Below, one piece after another: positions 21,882 through 34,200 of a DNA stretch of 64,000 bases (position 1 is its first letter; the number at the start of each line of letters is the position of its first letter). The stretch comes from Chytriomyces cf. hyalinus JEL632. Taxonomy: Eukaryota > Chytridiomycota > Chytridiomycetes > Chytridiales > Chytriomycetaceae. The notes beneath the pieces were generated by a model, which did not search any database, was not told the DNA's origin, and saw nothing but the letters and a program-made list of their open reading frames with translations. The stretch spans positions 1 through 64,000 of the forward strand of contig JAIWWG010000019.1 of NCBI GenBank assembly GCA_025435555.1, in the 5' to 3' direction. The position numbers were made by a program, and so were the translations under genes.

Positions 21882-23895
21882 CTGTTATTCACAGGGTTTA
21901 TTCTTCTTCCTTGCTAGTAGTTAGTTCTTTTCTTTCTTTCTTTCCCTTTTCTTTTGTTTTATTAATTGTTCATTGTTGTTTATTTGGGGGCAAGAGATTG
22001 CCCTGTGACAATGCAATAAATCCAGAAGTATGCTGAAATCAATTGTCTAGGGAAGGTGGCTTTGAACTAGATGCAACGCAGATTGAACTCCTGTCAATTA
22101 CAAAGCTGCGACATGTTCCTCGGGGAGGAATCAGACACGTCGTGGTCCTGGAAGCTAGTGGAGTGCTAGTTTTGGGTCTTGGCATTCTCATATGGAAGTG
22201 CCCTGAACCACTCCTTTTTGCATGAAAGGCGGCATTAGCGGTCAGCATCTAAAGGCAAAATCTGGAGGCCATGTGAGTTCTCTATTCGTGATAGAGGGGT
22301 TTGAGGTGTTGTGCTACTTTTCCTGTTTGTCATGAACAGAAGCTATCCCATTCGTGTCCCCTGTGGTATAGCAGGCAGGACAAGGATACTATGAGGCTAT
22401 TGGAGATGAATATTTACTGGGAAGAGCAGTATAGGGAAGAAGTACTGACCACGTGTGACACCAGTTTGCAATCAGGCTGAAATTAAAGACTTGTAACACT
22501 ATGTTAACCCTTACTAATGCAAAGCCATTGGAGGAAGATGGTCAGACCCTGAGATGGAATAAGATAATATTCACCAAACTGCGCTTCAATGGGAATTGTC
22601 CAGTTCTTGAAAGGTGGTGCACTGCCAAGTATAGAGCACAATGCAGTAAAATCATTGTGGCAAGTGACGGTTTTTATTTAAGTTTTTTCCTTTACATGTT
22701 GTTTTGTTTGTTTTGATCTCTTAGATAAACATGTTGATTCTAATATCTACCTTGATTTTATTCACCAACAAATGAAGCCACCCATTCCTCAGACCTTCCT
22801 CAAGGATTTTGGACCACCTTGAGTGTTTAGATGTGTCTCCCGTCCAAATCAGCACTGGATTTCTGACATCTTGACATTGCACCAGCCAAACCCACTGTAC
22901 TCCCCCATTCGCATGCACATCTGCAGCCAGGCTTTCAGAACTTGTACCTTCAACTTGAGCTGCTTGTAGCCAACAAGGCACCTGAAATGGTGTCGGTACA
23001 AATGGTGGTGGCACACTGTACAAGGGTTTGTGACTTGAGGACTAGGTGCTACAACGACGATTTTGGTCTAAGAAGATGTTTACTTGCCTTGTGGAAGCTC
23101 TACCGTTTATACCCTTTGGAATAGAACATGAAAGAATCACTCATGGGTGGAAAATCGTGGGTATCTCCCTGGGGTAGAAATTATAAAGAACCGAGATGGA
23201 AATCCCCCGAACGTCCCCAAGGACTGTTTGGGCCTTTACCAATCCAAAAAGTTACGATTTGAATAAGAAACTATCCAACCAACATCCAAAGTGCATGCGA
23301 CTGTATCCTTGGACCTCTGATGGGGCCTCTCCCACCTGGGTAGGGAGCCGTGGGTCTAAGTGACGGTGTACCAGTAAGCAGCATTGCTGTCCATGTACGT
23401 TTCAGTGTGTCAGTTTGACTGTGGTGTACTAACTTCGAACTTTGCTTATGCAAGATCTAGGTCCTCAAGTAATGCCTATCCAGGCTCAAACCTTCGTTTC
23501 AACTACACAAGCTATGTACTGGTGTGTTTCTGCTGAATGCTTGGTGTTGCAGGTAGTTTGGCTTAGTACTGTTGGTATAGTAGAGTGATAGAGTCTGACA
23601 CCTTATGACGACTTGGTGAGGGTGTCATGTGATGGTGTATTATTGTGGTGGATTGTTTAAGGTCCCAACTTCGTATAAATAAAGACTTCTTGGGGTCTTG
23701 GCAGTATGCCTCACAACTTTTCATCCAGTGACAATAAATAGCTGTGGATGACATGTGGGTGCTTGTAGGACTTGGCAGATGTGCCACAGACCTGTGTGTG
23801 TGATTGACGGTGTGTTACTGCCCCCATGGCTTGTCTATATTTACACGAAGTCATGTGTATTTCACATCTTTGTTACGTATGGGGTCTGCAGGTGC
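21882..23895. other. Gene-poor part of the island between Frizzled-like genes
   Basis: About 2 kb without a gene I can support. Reading frames are short and lack introns that join. A minus-strand frame at 22721-23023 (for example VQWVWLVQCQDVRNPVLIW) is the longest with protein-like composition and may be a relic. The sequence composition is less codon-biased than flanking genes, consistent with decayed insertion DNA. Confidence 0.4.
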
Positions 23896-24246
23896 TCAAA
23901 CACCTGTTTCCCACATCTTCATGCATTCCAGAGATTTTGAGCTCTCCTTTATGTTGAGTACATGAGGAGACCACTGGTCCACCTTGACCAGGATCCGCAA
24001 CAAATGGGGGTTGAACCTGCTGGCAAGAGTGTTCCACATGGGTTTCTTGAAGCTGCCGGCGCACTTCTTGCTGTCTTTGGCTTGGTCCGCCATTTCCTCC
24101 AGCAGGAAGGTCACCTGCTCAGCTGTCCAGCAGTGCTTCTCGAACTTGTTGCCCTTCTCCTTCTTGACTTGATTGGGGCCTGCTACTGTGATCTTGCAAG
24201 GGACGTCCTCCTCGCTGCTTTGGGAGGCACTTGGGACTTGAAGAAA
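23896..24246 (-). CDS. Myb/SANT-like DNA-binding domain fragment (Harbinger-associated)
   Basis: An open segment with the start of a Myb/SANT-like domain as found in the second protein of PIF/Harbinger transposons: HCWTAEQVTFLLEEMADQAK then GSFKKPMWNTLASRFNP. The conserved helix-3 portion (typically V..KW..LK...) cannot be followed in the same frame, so the gene is either spliced in a way I cannot resolve or broken. It is divergent from, and adjacent to, the HARBI1-like transposase, which is the usual Harbinger arrangement. The left edge is the in-frame stop; the right edge is a probable splice acceptor. Confidence 0.5.
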   Translation of the reverse strand, partial: FLQVPSASQSSEEDVPCKITVAGPNQVKKEKGNKFEKHCWTAEQVTFLLEEMADQAKDSKKCAGSFKKPMWNTLASRFNPHLLRILVKVDQWSPHVLNIKESSKSLECMKMWETGV

Positions 24247-24439
24247 AAAGAGAAAATGCAGCCACCATGACTCAAATTGATCTGACTCACCTTGATCCTG
24301 TCTTGTGAAAAACAAAAAATGAACCACCCGAACTCCACAGGCCCCACCCAACAGCAGCTTGCAGCAATGACAAGGCAGCGACGGCCGAATGCAGTTTTAG
24401 CTGCTGTGTTGCTGGTTATCATCTGGCAACAAAAACTTG

Positions 24440-25627
24440 CCAGCTGCACCCTCCAACACTCCCAAAACAGTGCATTCACACCTCGATGATGACAGGCCAC
24501 ACATGGCTGCAAGAACTCCAAATGGTCCACAAGTCAAGGATGCACAACATGTTCTGCATGGACGTTGCCATGTTTGAGTAAGTTTTGTTTATTTCATGTC
24601 GCCTCACTCAAACTGATGCAATGAACACAGTGGTCTCATCTCATTGATGCATCAATCTGGGTTCCTGCCTCCTCCTTGTTACATTGATCCCCAAGAGCAA
24701 GTCGCGATATTCCTCTTAATTGTTGCCAGAAACAACTCCAACTGATCCACACAAGAAAGGTTCCAACAGTCAGCCAGTGTTTTCATGGAGTGCTGAAAGC
24801 TCTGCTCAGCTTGCAGCCATGCTACATGAAGCTCCCTTCTAAACGCGTTCCACCTGAAATATCAGACAACCCTAAGTTTTCTTTTTTTACAGGTTGTGTT
24901 GGAGTGTTAGATGGCACTCACTTCAGTGCTGTTGTCCCTGAAACAGAAGCTGATCTGTACCAGTGCCAAAATGGAGGTGTGTTGACGCAGAATGTATTGG
25001 GTGTTTGTGCATTCAATATGCTGTTCCAGTACATCCATGCTGGGTGGGAGGGAAGCACTCATGACAGATGGGTTCTCAATGATGCACTGACAACACAGTC
25101 TTTCTCTGTACCTGATGGTTGCTACTACCTTGCAGACACTGGCTATTCTATAACTAACAAGGTCCTGGTCCCATATCGAGGTACACACTATCATCTAAAA
25201 GAATGGGGACAAGCAGACACACAGTCAGTGGTTCATTTCTATTTGTATTATTTAACTGCTGATGCTTTCATGTTGCAGACCCATCAACAAGAAAGAGCTT
25301 TTCAACCTTTGACACATGCAGCTCCAAAATGTTGTTGAGCAAATCTTTGGATGCCTGTCAAAGTGGTTCCTCATTGTGAAGGCAATGCAGCCCTTTTCCC
25401 TCGACATTCAGTGCAACCTTGCCATTGTTCTCCTTATTCTTTTTAATATTATTCATATCAATTTTCGTTCTGATTCTTCTGTGGATGGGGTGAAGGAGGA
25501 GGAGGAGGAGGATGAGGAGGAGGAGGATGAAGAGGTTGTTGAAGTGGTGGAGCCTCGGACGTGGCAGGATGGTATTGCAGACGCAATGTGGGTGGACTAT
25601 CAAGCGCATCTTGCTTGCGGCACATAA
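24440..25627 (+). pseudogene. Harbinger-type (HARBI1-like) transposase, decayed
   Basis: Recognisable DDE_Tnp_4 superfamily protein in pieces. Order: HTSMMTGHTWLQELQ, then a GTAAG...CAG intron, PQEQVAIFLLIVARNNSN, a TGA at 24743, a frame change near 24770-24785, FHGVLKALLSLQPCYMKLPS, the catalytic GCVGVLDGTHFSA, an intact ~180-codon frame through GWEGSTHDRWVLND and LADTGYSITNKVLVPYRG, an intron, then INKKELFNL, a TGA at 25310, HMQLQNVVEQIFGCLSKWF, and an acidic end with WQDGIADAMWVDY. Asp residues of the DDE triad in GTH and GST-HD contexts remain. Two stops and a frameshift mean it cannot make full-length protein. No convincing terminal inverted repeats or target-site duplication were located. 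Confidence 0.75.
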
Positions 25628-25640
25628 TAAATTGATTGTT

Positions 25641-25685
25641 GTTCAACTTTATTGTTCAACTTTATTGTTCAACTTTATTGTTCAC
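25641..25685 (+). repeat. 13-bp tandem repeat (GTTCAACTTTATT)n
   Basis: Three full copies of GTTCAACTTTATT plus a partial fourth, directly after the transposase end; short minisatellite. Confidence 0.9.
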
Positions 25686-26056
25686 CTTTTGTCTTCACCA
25701 ATAAAAGTGCTCTTTTCGCAATCTGAATTTCAAATTGCGCCCCAATTTTTCAAATACTGCTCAAAACGGTTTGTCAAGATATCAAAGTGCCAGTATCTCC
25801 AGATCACGATTTTATGGACTCGATATTACGATCTGAAAAATCGTAAAAAAGTCTCTTTCTTGGGCGAACGAGGCCTCAGTCATTGCGAGCAATTCTTTTT
25901 GTAAGGGAAGCAGCGCTTCAAACAAGCAGAGCAAATATGATACCTGCATCGGCGACCTACAACACAGCCTCTCTTTATTTCGAATGGGAAAAAAACAAAA
26001 CAATACAAAAAAACGCGTTCAGTTCTACCGTTTTTCCTCCAAAACGAAAACAAAAG
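25686..26056. other. Intergenic, right side of the island
   Basis: Holds two small imperfect palindromes: CGCAATCTGAA/TTCAAATTGCG near 25718-25740 and ACGATTTT/AAAATCGT arms near 25806-25846. Either could be a subterminal transposon feature or nothing. The 3' flank of Frizzled-like copy 2 (minus strand) lies at the right end. Confidence 0.4.
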
Positions 26057-28258
26057 TCAATACGACACCAAACGCTCCTTACCCTTCACCAAATCTCTCC
26101 ACTCTTCCACCATACCTTCTCCAAAAATCAAAGTAATCACTGTCCCGATAATCGCACTCAAAATCTGCGCGGCAGCTATACCAGCCATTGAAGGCACGTA
26201 GGGGCTCGCAATAAGAGCACACTCGTTGCGCGATTTCCCCTGCATTACGCACCCAAACCATGCCTGCACCCACTCTGTTGATGTGCTTACGCCACTCATT
26301 ACGAGAGTGAAACGGAAATAAAAACCCCAGAAGGTACCTGGTATTGGATGTGTGTATGTTGAGTGATGGACAAAAAAAAAAAAAAAAAAAGGGACGTTTA
26401 CCAAAGATGACGATAAAAGAGACACAGATGGCAATAGACCTCCAACTCTTTCGAAAAACATCCCTCATCTTTTCTCGATGCTCCTTGACCGCATGCAATG
26501 CCTTTTCCGCATCCCGCGTAACTGCCAAATGCAACGCCAAATTCGATTTCCGAAACACAGACGCTCCCGACGCCAAACTATTCTCCCCATTCAAATCACC
26601 TTGCGCGTTATTATCCACATCTCTAGCACTAGATCCGATTACAGTTGACGCCACAAACGCACCCGAAGACGCCACAGAAACCATGGGCAACTTTGCACTC
26701 GAGTTTGCCAACCCTGGCTCCTTCCTCCTGGAGACACGCTTGCTGTCTGGCATGGACTGTAACAAACGCCACAGATACAGCACCGTAAACAGTGTGAGCA
26801 GTGTCGCCGGGATACCCACCACGCCCACAGGGACAAAAAACAGCGACACGGCGTGGTCCGAGTCAAACATGCACGTTGTTCCCATTGAAGAAATCCCGTT
26901 TGACGCGGCAAACAAGATTGGCGGAATTAAACACAACACAGCGCCAATCACATTTGCAACGATCGCGTGACGGTGCATGAAATCGTTTCTCCACACAATT
27001 GTAAGGTGGAAGTTGAGCATGTAGATTGTGATCCAGACGGTGAGTCCAAAGACGCACGCAATGAGGAGGAACCCTTCAAGGGCGCATGCGCTGCTGTTTT
27101 GCTGGCGTGCTTCGGTTATGGGGTCGACGCAGGTTACTCTTGTTGGGTTGCCCAAGGCGGCGAGTTGTGCTGCGTGCATGCCAAAGGCAGACAGCGTAAA
27201 CAGGAACAAGAGCGACTCTGAGGAAATGTAAGTGGTTGTTTAAACAAAGATACCCCCATGCTGTTCACTCCCAAATACTCACGGGGGTATACCCTTCTCT
27301 TGGGAAACGTGATGAATGAAATGATCATGAAGCCTGACAAGACTGCAGAGAGAACAGAGACGACCATGGTCGCAGTGTCAATTGCGTCATTCTTTTCTTT
27401 GTCTGTTTTGAGTTGGGTTATTTTTTTTTTTTTTTTTTTGTTTTCGGGGAAAGATCAGTTGATGAGCTTTCAGGTCAAGGAAGACTTACCATAAAACTGA
27501 TGGATTAACGGGCACGGCACACAGCAAGGCCCCGAGCATGTCTGGCCCAACACATGCGGCAACACTCTTGCAGGCTCACTATCGTTATATAATGGACTCT
27601 TGATCAAGAACGAAGGACACTTTAAAGGAAGCGGTGCTGGACGTTTCTCTAAATACATAATAAAAATAACTATTATTATGTAATGGAAGTTCCTTTCTGT
27701 GGTTTTCTCACCTTCCGTCTTTGGAAAACTGGAAGCACGTCCCAAACACGTTTCGGAGGATGAATACGAAACATTCCAAGTTTGAATGGGCTTTGTGCAG
27801 TCGGGAAGTGACGCGCTTTGACCAAACACTGCAAACAACGATGTGCACTGCGCCACAGCTTCGTCACAGACAGACTTGCAAGTGACTTGGTCCAGCTTGC
27901 CTGTCAAATTTGAAACAATTGCATTTTCGATGAGCGAGAGTGAGTGAGTGAGTCGGGGGGTGTCAAGAGCACTGAGATAAAAACGCGTTCTACCTTCATG
28001 ACAACTTGGATAGAATGAGTAACACGTCCATTCCAGAAACGTGGAAATGCAGGGCCGGTACGATGGAGTTGACGCGTTCAAAGTAATCAGGAGATCCATT
28101 CCGCCAGCTTTCAACAAGGCTTCGTTTTTTGCTTGCGTGTTATCTGCAGCCAACAAGAATGGATATGTCACGTAGGATGAACAGTATCCGCCGGTATAAG
28201 CGGCGCAAGTGTCGGCTCGAGCGCCAAGATGGCTTGATGCGCGAATGATGGAATTCAT
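26057..28258 (-). CDS. Frizzled/Smoothened-like seven-TM receptor (copy 2)
   Basis: Exons 28258-27994, 27900-27712, 27648-27490, 27402-27283, 27217-26402, 26337-26057 (609 aa). The first four introns match copy 1 in position and phase; an additional intron splits TM6 (IVIFG | TFWGFYFRF). CRD-like motifs are preserved: GYCSSYVTYPFLL, FLEWTCYSFYPSC, TCKSVCDEAVAQC, LPDC, then CCVPCPLIHQFY. TM bundle: EGFLLIACVFGLTVWITIYM, SLFFVPVGVVGIPATLLTLF, MAGIAAAQILSAIIGTVITL. The third cytosolic loop lacks the KSNP repeats of copy 1 but keeps the FRKS-LAL...EKALHAVKEHREKM helix. Ligand unknown; cell-surface receptor role inferred. As in copy 1, no signal peptide is evident after the ATG. Confidence 0.82.
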
Positions 28259-28461
28259 TTTGCAGAGTGATTTTTTTTTTGTCGGAGAGACAATGGGTTC
28301 ATTGTTCCAAGCGCGATTTGCCCAAGGAATTTTTTCAACAACACGATCGACAACCGCAAGTTGTTAATGATGAAAACGCGAAGTTATTTTCAAAGAGCGT
28401 GCGGCGGATATTTTAATTTGGTCTTAAACTGTACAAAAACAAAAGAAATGGGAGACGAGCA

Positions 28462-30196
28462 TCAGTCATCGTCAAAGACCACCGTTCCCATCATGGTCGG
28501 CGCGGCTTTAGAGCTCCCATTCTCTGCACCAACCACAGCAGCAGGTTTCATCTCAATATACTCCACAGTGATACCCCGGTACTCAGAAGCTCCAAACAGT
28601 TGAAAATCAATCTCATCCCACTCGCCATCACGTGGCGGTACAACCGCCATAATCGCCCCAGAAACAGGTGAAATCACCCCCGACCCATGCTGGCTCGGTA
28701 ACGGGAACTTGGGCAACAGTCCCGGAACGATTGGCGGCGTGGACCCACTCTTTCGCCGACTGCGTCGTTGCACGAGCATAGATGATTCATCCATCGTCGC
28801 ACTTGTTCGCGGGGAAATGGATTGCGCAGGAATCGGTGTAAACGAGGAGCTCCCATTATACATGCTTCCATTGCTATGGTTACTTTTCGTGTCATGAAAG
28901 AGACTCGGCAACCCGATTGGAAGCGAAGCGCTCGGAGACGCGGGTGTTGGATGAATACGGTGATGATGTGCGCTGCCGCCGCTGTGGTTACTTTTCGTTT
29001 CATGGATAATGGATGGCTGCATGGTACTGATTGCGTCGTTTTTCGAAAGCGTGTGCATGTGGATGGGGAGGGTATATGGGTTGGCGGCGGTCGCGCTTTT
29101 TGCCCAGGCATCGAAACGGTCATTGAATAAGGAAGGGTTATGTGTTTCGTCCGCGTTGGAGTATCCAGTGTCGGACGAGTTTCTGCGAATGGAATTGTGT
29201 TGGACTTCGAGGCTGGATGGGGTGTCGGAATTTCCATTTTTGTTGTTTTTGTTTGATGAAGGGAATATGGCGGATTTGTATCTAAAGAAGGTAATGATGC
29301 TCATGAGGGTATTGAGAGCGAGGGATGCCATGAGCAGCTGGGCAGAAACGCCGAGGGAGAGGGAGTGGTAGCTGCGAGAGTCGTCTTCCAACCGTTTCAA
29401 ACGCTCGTCCGTCTGAGAGAGGAAAGGATCGCGGGCAAACACGAGATATGCAATGACAAGGGACGCAGCGGATAAGAGTTCTGATTGGTCGGTATTTAAA
29501 AAATAAATAAAAAATTAAATACTCTCAAATCATAAAAAGTTTTAAAGCACCCCTTCTGTCTTTTCGATCAACTCACCTGCCACGCCCTGCATCAGGAACG
29601 ACGCGAATAAAACCCGGGCTCCGACTCGACGCACGTGGGTCTGGTCAGCGCACTTTTCTTTCTGCGACAGCGTCCAGTGCGTCTCTCGCCTTGTCCGGAT
29701 GCTGCGAGACTGCGGGTTTGATGACAGCATCGACACTCCCACCCACATCACGACCAGCGCTGATGCGTGCAGTACAACGTGTGCAACGGATGCGAGCTGG
29801 GACACTTGCACTGCGGCGCATGATCCAGACGATATCTGGCGTTGTTGTTTGTTTTAACGTCAGTGAATCATACTCGGGTCCATTCAAAATTTGTTGCACA
29901 CACTCACCCGTCCTTGGTTGCAATATGTCCTCATGTCAATGCACGTTTGATTCTGAATGAGCCATGCAGCATCGCCCCTGCTGCCTCGTGGCCTTGTGGT
30001 ATTGATTTGTCCGTAGTAAGCACACACCTCAAACAGGCCAAACGAGAAGCCCACGTTTGCAAGCGCAAACACTCCATCAGCCAGCAAAGGGTCCACATCG
30101 ATGGGCCAGTTGAAGGCAGTTTTGTTGGCAATGAAGTTGGCCTCCTGCCATATCAGCGTAATGTTGAGAGAGTTGGGTGGATAGACAATATGTTGC

Positions 30197-30228
<32 letters not shown>

Positions 30229-30468
30229 CGAGTTGGACGGAAAAATAGATGTGGATGATGTAGAGTTGAATGCTGTTGAGTTGGCTCCAGTGAATCCGGT
30301 TGAATTCGATCTGCCCCCCCTTTCCGAGGAGGAGACGGTCCGAATGAGAGCAATTGGCTCGGTTGCAAGGGTGCGCGGCAGCGAGACGGCAACACAGGCC
30401 ATGACGATGGCGGGGACGGCGGCGAGAGCATATACAACGGCTGGGAAGCGAGCGTTGTTGGAGTCCAT
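28462..30468 (-). CDS. Four-TM membrane protein, glycosylated loop, long Ser-rich tail
   Basis: Exons 30468-29908, 29835-29577, 29480-28462 (612 aa). TM1 FPAVVYALAAVPAIVMACVA near the N-terminus; a ~150-residue loop follows with a Ser run (from the ATG-repeat microsatellite at 30197-30232), many N-x-S/T sites and Cys pairs (CAYYG...TCIDMRTYC...GSC); TM2 VAHVVLHASALVVMWVGVSM; TM3 in ELLSAASLVIAYLVF; TM4 SAQLLMASLALNTLMSIITF. The last ~270 residues are a Ser/His/Pro-rich cytosolic tail with two similar HETKSNHSGGS / HDTKSNHSNGS units. Topology resembles SUR7/claudin-like fungal proteins but no signature was recognised. A start at 30684 would add 72 residues without a signal. Confidence 0.7.
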
Positions 30469-31247
30469 GCGAACTGAGCGGGCCTGAGACGGGACAGGTG
30501 GGATGCTCTTGGGATGGGATGGGGTTCGGACAGAGACAGCGGACAGTGGATGTCCAGAAATGAAGAGACGAAGCTTGGGACTTGGTTCTTGGGCTTTCTC
30601 CGGTTGAAAAAAGTATTTTTTTGTTGTAGGCTTTTTTGACTGGTGCGAATAAGCCCAATTCAAAACAGGCAAAATTAAAACCATGTTAAAATGTAAATAC
30701 GGATTATATTTATTCTTTGATTAAATAGAGTGTATTATGTAAGTAACCAGTGCACTCACAATTTACTTGTGTCATTGTAAACAATTTATGCTGTGCACCG
30801 AGCGATGTGTCTGCAATTTTACTATTCGTGCTGTTGTGCATGGTTTGGCGCAGGTCAATTTGACTCAATGCATGGATTGGCGCAGCTCAATTTATCACTC
30901 ATCATGAACTGGCGCCACGATACCAAATACGCGCATCATTGACTTGCGAAAAGACATCCCACCAGCAAGTTCATCACCCAACCAGCGCAATGCCGCGTAG
31001 GCTCATGCCAAGTGGGTGAGGATGCTTCTGTCCAAGCAGCCAGCCAGCCACGAGCGCGCGGACACTGGTCCCCACCAGAGCATCATCGTCCAAACCCAAC
31101 CAACCCCCTTCTTCAGCAAAACAGTTCCACAACTCGAGTCAAAAGGCGTCCCACTCAAAATAAAAAAAGTATTGGGCTCCTGACTGAATCCCCAATTCAA
31201 ATATCAAAACCCAACCCCTGCTCTCCACACACACACACACACACAGC
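30469..31247. promoter_or_regulatory. Divergent intergenic region upstream of the four-TM gene and spa2
   Basis: 779 bp between divergent starts. Holds two related copies of a CATGxxTTGGCGCAGxTCAATTT motif at about 30838-30892 (GCATGGTTTGGCGCAGGTCAATTTGACTC and GCATGGATTGGCGCAGCTCAATTTATC, split here), a third weaker CTGGCGCC site, and a (CA)n tract immediately before the spa2 ATG. The repeated motif could be a regulator site; no protein is known. Confidence 0.5.
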
Positions 31248-34200
31248 ATGTCCACCACTGGCGACCAGTACCTGATGCTGCGCGCATTCCTCGGCGCAGA
31301 CTTCCTCACCACTCCCGATGCCGTTGAAGCCAACAGCGAAGCATCAAAGTTGCGAATGGGCAGGCTCAATCAGCAGCAATTCGCCGTCTTTACAATTGAC
31401 TTGATTGATGAGATCCTGCGACGGAAAGAAGGTCCCAACGGTGAGCACGCAAAACGCCAGTTGGATGTCCCTTCACATCCACTCACTCCCATTGTCCCTC
31501 CCCACACACTCATCCAATCACAGCATCAGCGCATCTCGCCGCCCGAGAAGACTTTCACCCAAAACGCAACCAAACACGGCAAAAGCTGGCATCGCTCGCA
31601 CTCGTCAACTTTAAAAAGATGGCGTGCGATGTCTTCTTCGAGCTTGAGCGTCGCTTTCCGAATCTTGTTCACGAGGTGCGAAAAGACTTTTGCTGTTATT
31701 TGTTTTGAGGGTGCCAAGGAGACTGCGCTTGCTGGCATTCAATGCGATCTTGGAAGAGCGCGAGGTTGCCGATGCGATGCCTGGCTGAAGTGGGATGTGG
31801 CGTTGTTGAAATTGAGGGAGATTGACACAGCCAAGCAAAATGACAAACACATGGACGCCCCCACCCACCCACCCAACAACGCATCTCAACAACTTACACA
31901 ACAACAACAACAACAACAACAACAATACACGCTGAATAACCACTACCAACGCTCAAAAAATAACACAGTACCCAAATCCACAACAAGAAATCAACCCACC
32001 CCCACTTTCCGTCACAACACCACCCCCACAGCAACAACATTCTCGACCCTACAACAACGCGTCAGAAACTGCATCCCCAGTATCCGCAACTTCAACTCCG
32101 AAACTCACAATGCATTCACGAAATCCGAGTAGCACCGGTCGCTCCATTGATGAAGTCATGGCAGATTTGGGCGATCTCGTTTCTCCAAGTCGGATGGCTG
32201 CTTTAAATGGGAGCGCGAATAGCGCAGTTGGTGGAGATGCAAGCGTTTTGAAGGTTATCTCATCGTATTTTCCTTGGGCAAATGTTTCACTTTTCGTCTG
32301 AACTGTATGGCGATGAGAATAGGACGCTATGGAAAGAATGCGGAAAGACACGCAACAGCGAACTGAGGCGCTATCCTTGCAAATCGAACATCTCGAAAGA
32401 GACCTGAAAACGACTACTGCAGCTTTGGAAGCTGCAAGGAAAGAAGCGAATGAAATTGGGGAAGAGTTTATGCTTTCAGCCACAGAAACGGATGAACTGC
32501 GAAAGGTAACTATTACTTTAAAACACGCTAGGGCAAGATGTAACAGCGATATATTTTACCCCCTTGTGCATACATCAGGAATTGAGTCAGTACAAATCAG
32601 AAGGTGGAGATGTTCGCAAGGAAGTCACCTCTGTTCGAAAAGAATTGTCTGAATCGCGCGCAGAGTCGTCCAGCTTAAGGGCTGAAATGAGCCAGCTTCG
32701 ACAAACTTTACAAGCGCAAGTTTCTGTGAGTTTTTTTTTTTTTTTTTCTTGGTTCTTGTCTTTGGATGAACTAAAAAATGAAATTGACGACGACGCGCGC
32801 AGGAAATCACAAAAAACAAAAAAGACCTCGCAGAAGCAAACAGACGGCATCAAGAAGCTGCAAACGAATCCGCAAATCTGCGTGTAGAAATCGCGCAACT
32901 TCGACAAGACGTTGTAAAACATAAAACAGAGCACCAGAAACAGATTGCTGCGTACATTTCCCTTCAAGCGGACTATACTGATATCAAATCACATTTGGAA
33001 GATCAACAGACGGTATCGAAAAAAATATCACTGAGCCAGAAACGGATGTTCATTTGCTGATGCTGTACTTGTTTCAGTTGTTTGGCGAAGTCCGCATTGA
33101 GACGACTTCATTACTTTCCGAAGTGAAAAATCTGGCACTCAAAAATACCGAACTCAGAGACGTCAATGAAGGATTATTGAAGCAGAACGAGGAAACTCTG
33201 CTCGCCACGGACGAATTGAAGGATCAAGTTGAAGAACTTGGACGCTTGATTGAGCAAATCATGGGTGAAAAGGAGTCGCTTCAGAACCAGGTTTTTTTTT
33301 TGTTTTTTTTGTTTCGAACTGCGTTTCTTGTTCCCTTGCTCTTTGTATGCTTACGGCATATTAACCTCTCGTAAATTCATCTTTGTTCAGATTATTCTGC
33401 TTCAAAATTCAGAAAAAATATCAATCGCCGCCGTTGGGCCGCCACCTTTGGAGACCGCTCCCTCACCCACCAAAAAAATCCAAAGCCAAACTATATTAAT
33501 TGATGGCGGCATCCTAGACAAATCTGCGGCACGCGCGTACCAAGATGCCAGCGAAGAAGTCTTGGAAGCAATTCGGTAAAAAAAAAAAAGAAAAAAAAAA
33601 TTCAAAACCAATACCACAAATAATGTATCGTTTAAAACAACTGAACGATGAAAAACACACACATAGTTCGGCATCAAAATCATCTCTCCTCCCCGCACTC
33701 AAATCTCTCATCTCTGCATGCAAACAAGTGACAGAAAGCTTTGAAGAGTTTGAAACTCTGAGATCTGTTTCAAATGGGCGGCAGTTTCGGAACCAAGCAA
33801 AACTGGAGGAAGCGCGGACAAGATTTTCAAGTAGTCTTGCAAAAGTAATTTCCGCTGCGAAGGTGTACTTGGCAGATGCTGGCAATGTGGATGGAGCTGA
33901 ACGCGTGCAACAGGCTGTTTCGCAGCTCACGCTGGCCGTGAATGACGTTGCAGCGTTGCTGAAAACCAAGGCTGGCATGCACTTAAGGTCCACTCAAAAG
34001 AATCACGATAGTGACGCAGAAGAAGAAGAAGAAGAAGAGGGCGTTGTTTCATTTTATGCAGAAGTGCAAGAACTGAAAGAGTTCGTTGAAGCACAAACTT
34101 CAACCATTGTCGAGGGAATTCACGGGTTGCTTAGTACGATGCGAAGCGGGGGCAGTGCTCCAGGTGTGTTTGTTCAAGAATTGGATGGGAAAGCGTTTGA

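Noticed and set aside
23130-25860. Terminal inverted repeats of the Harbinger element (TTACGATTT near 23252 and its complement near 25840)
   Set aside because: Only about 8 matching bases and no target-site duplication; could be chance in A/T-rich DNA.
31678-31968. Coding poly-Gln exon of spa2
   Set aside because: An open frame exists but it does not splice in phase with the next exon; left as unresolved rather than annotated as coding.
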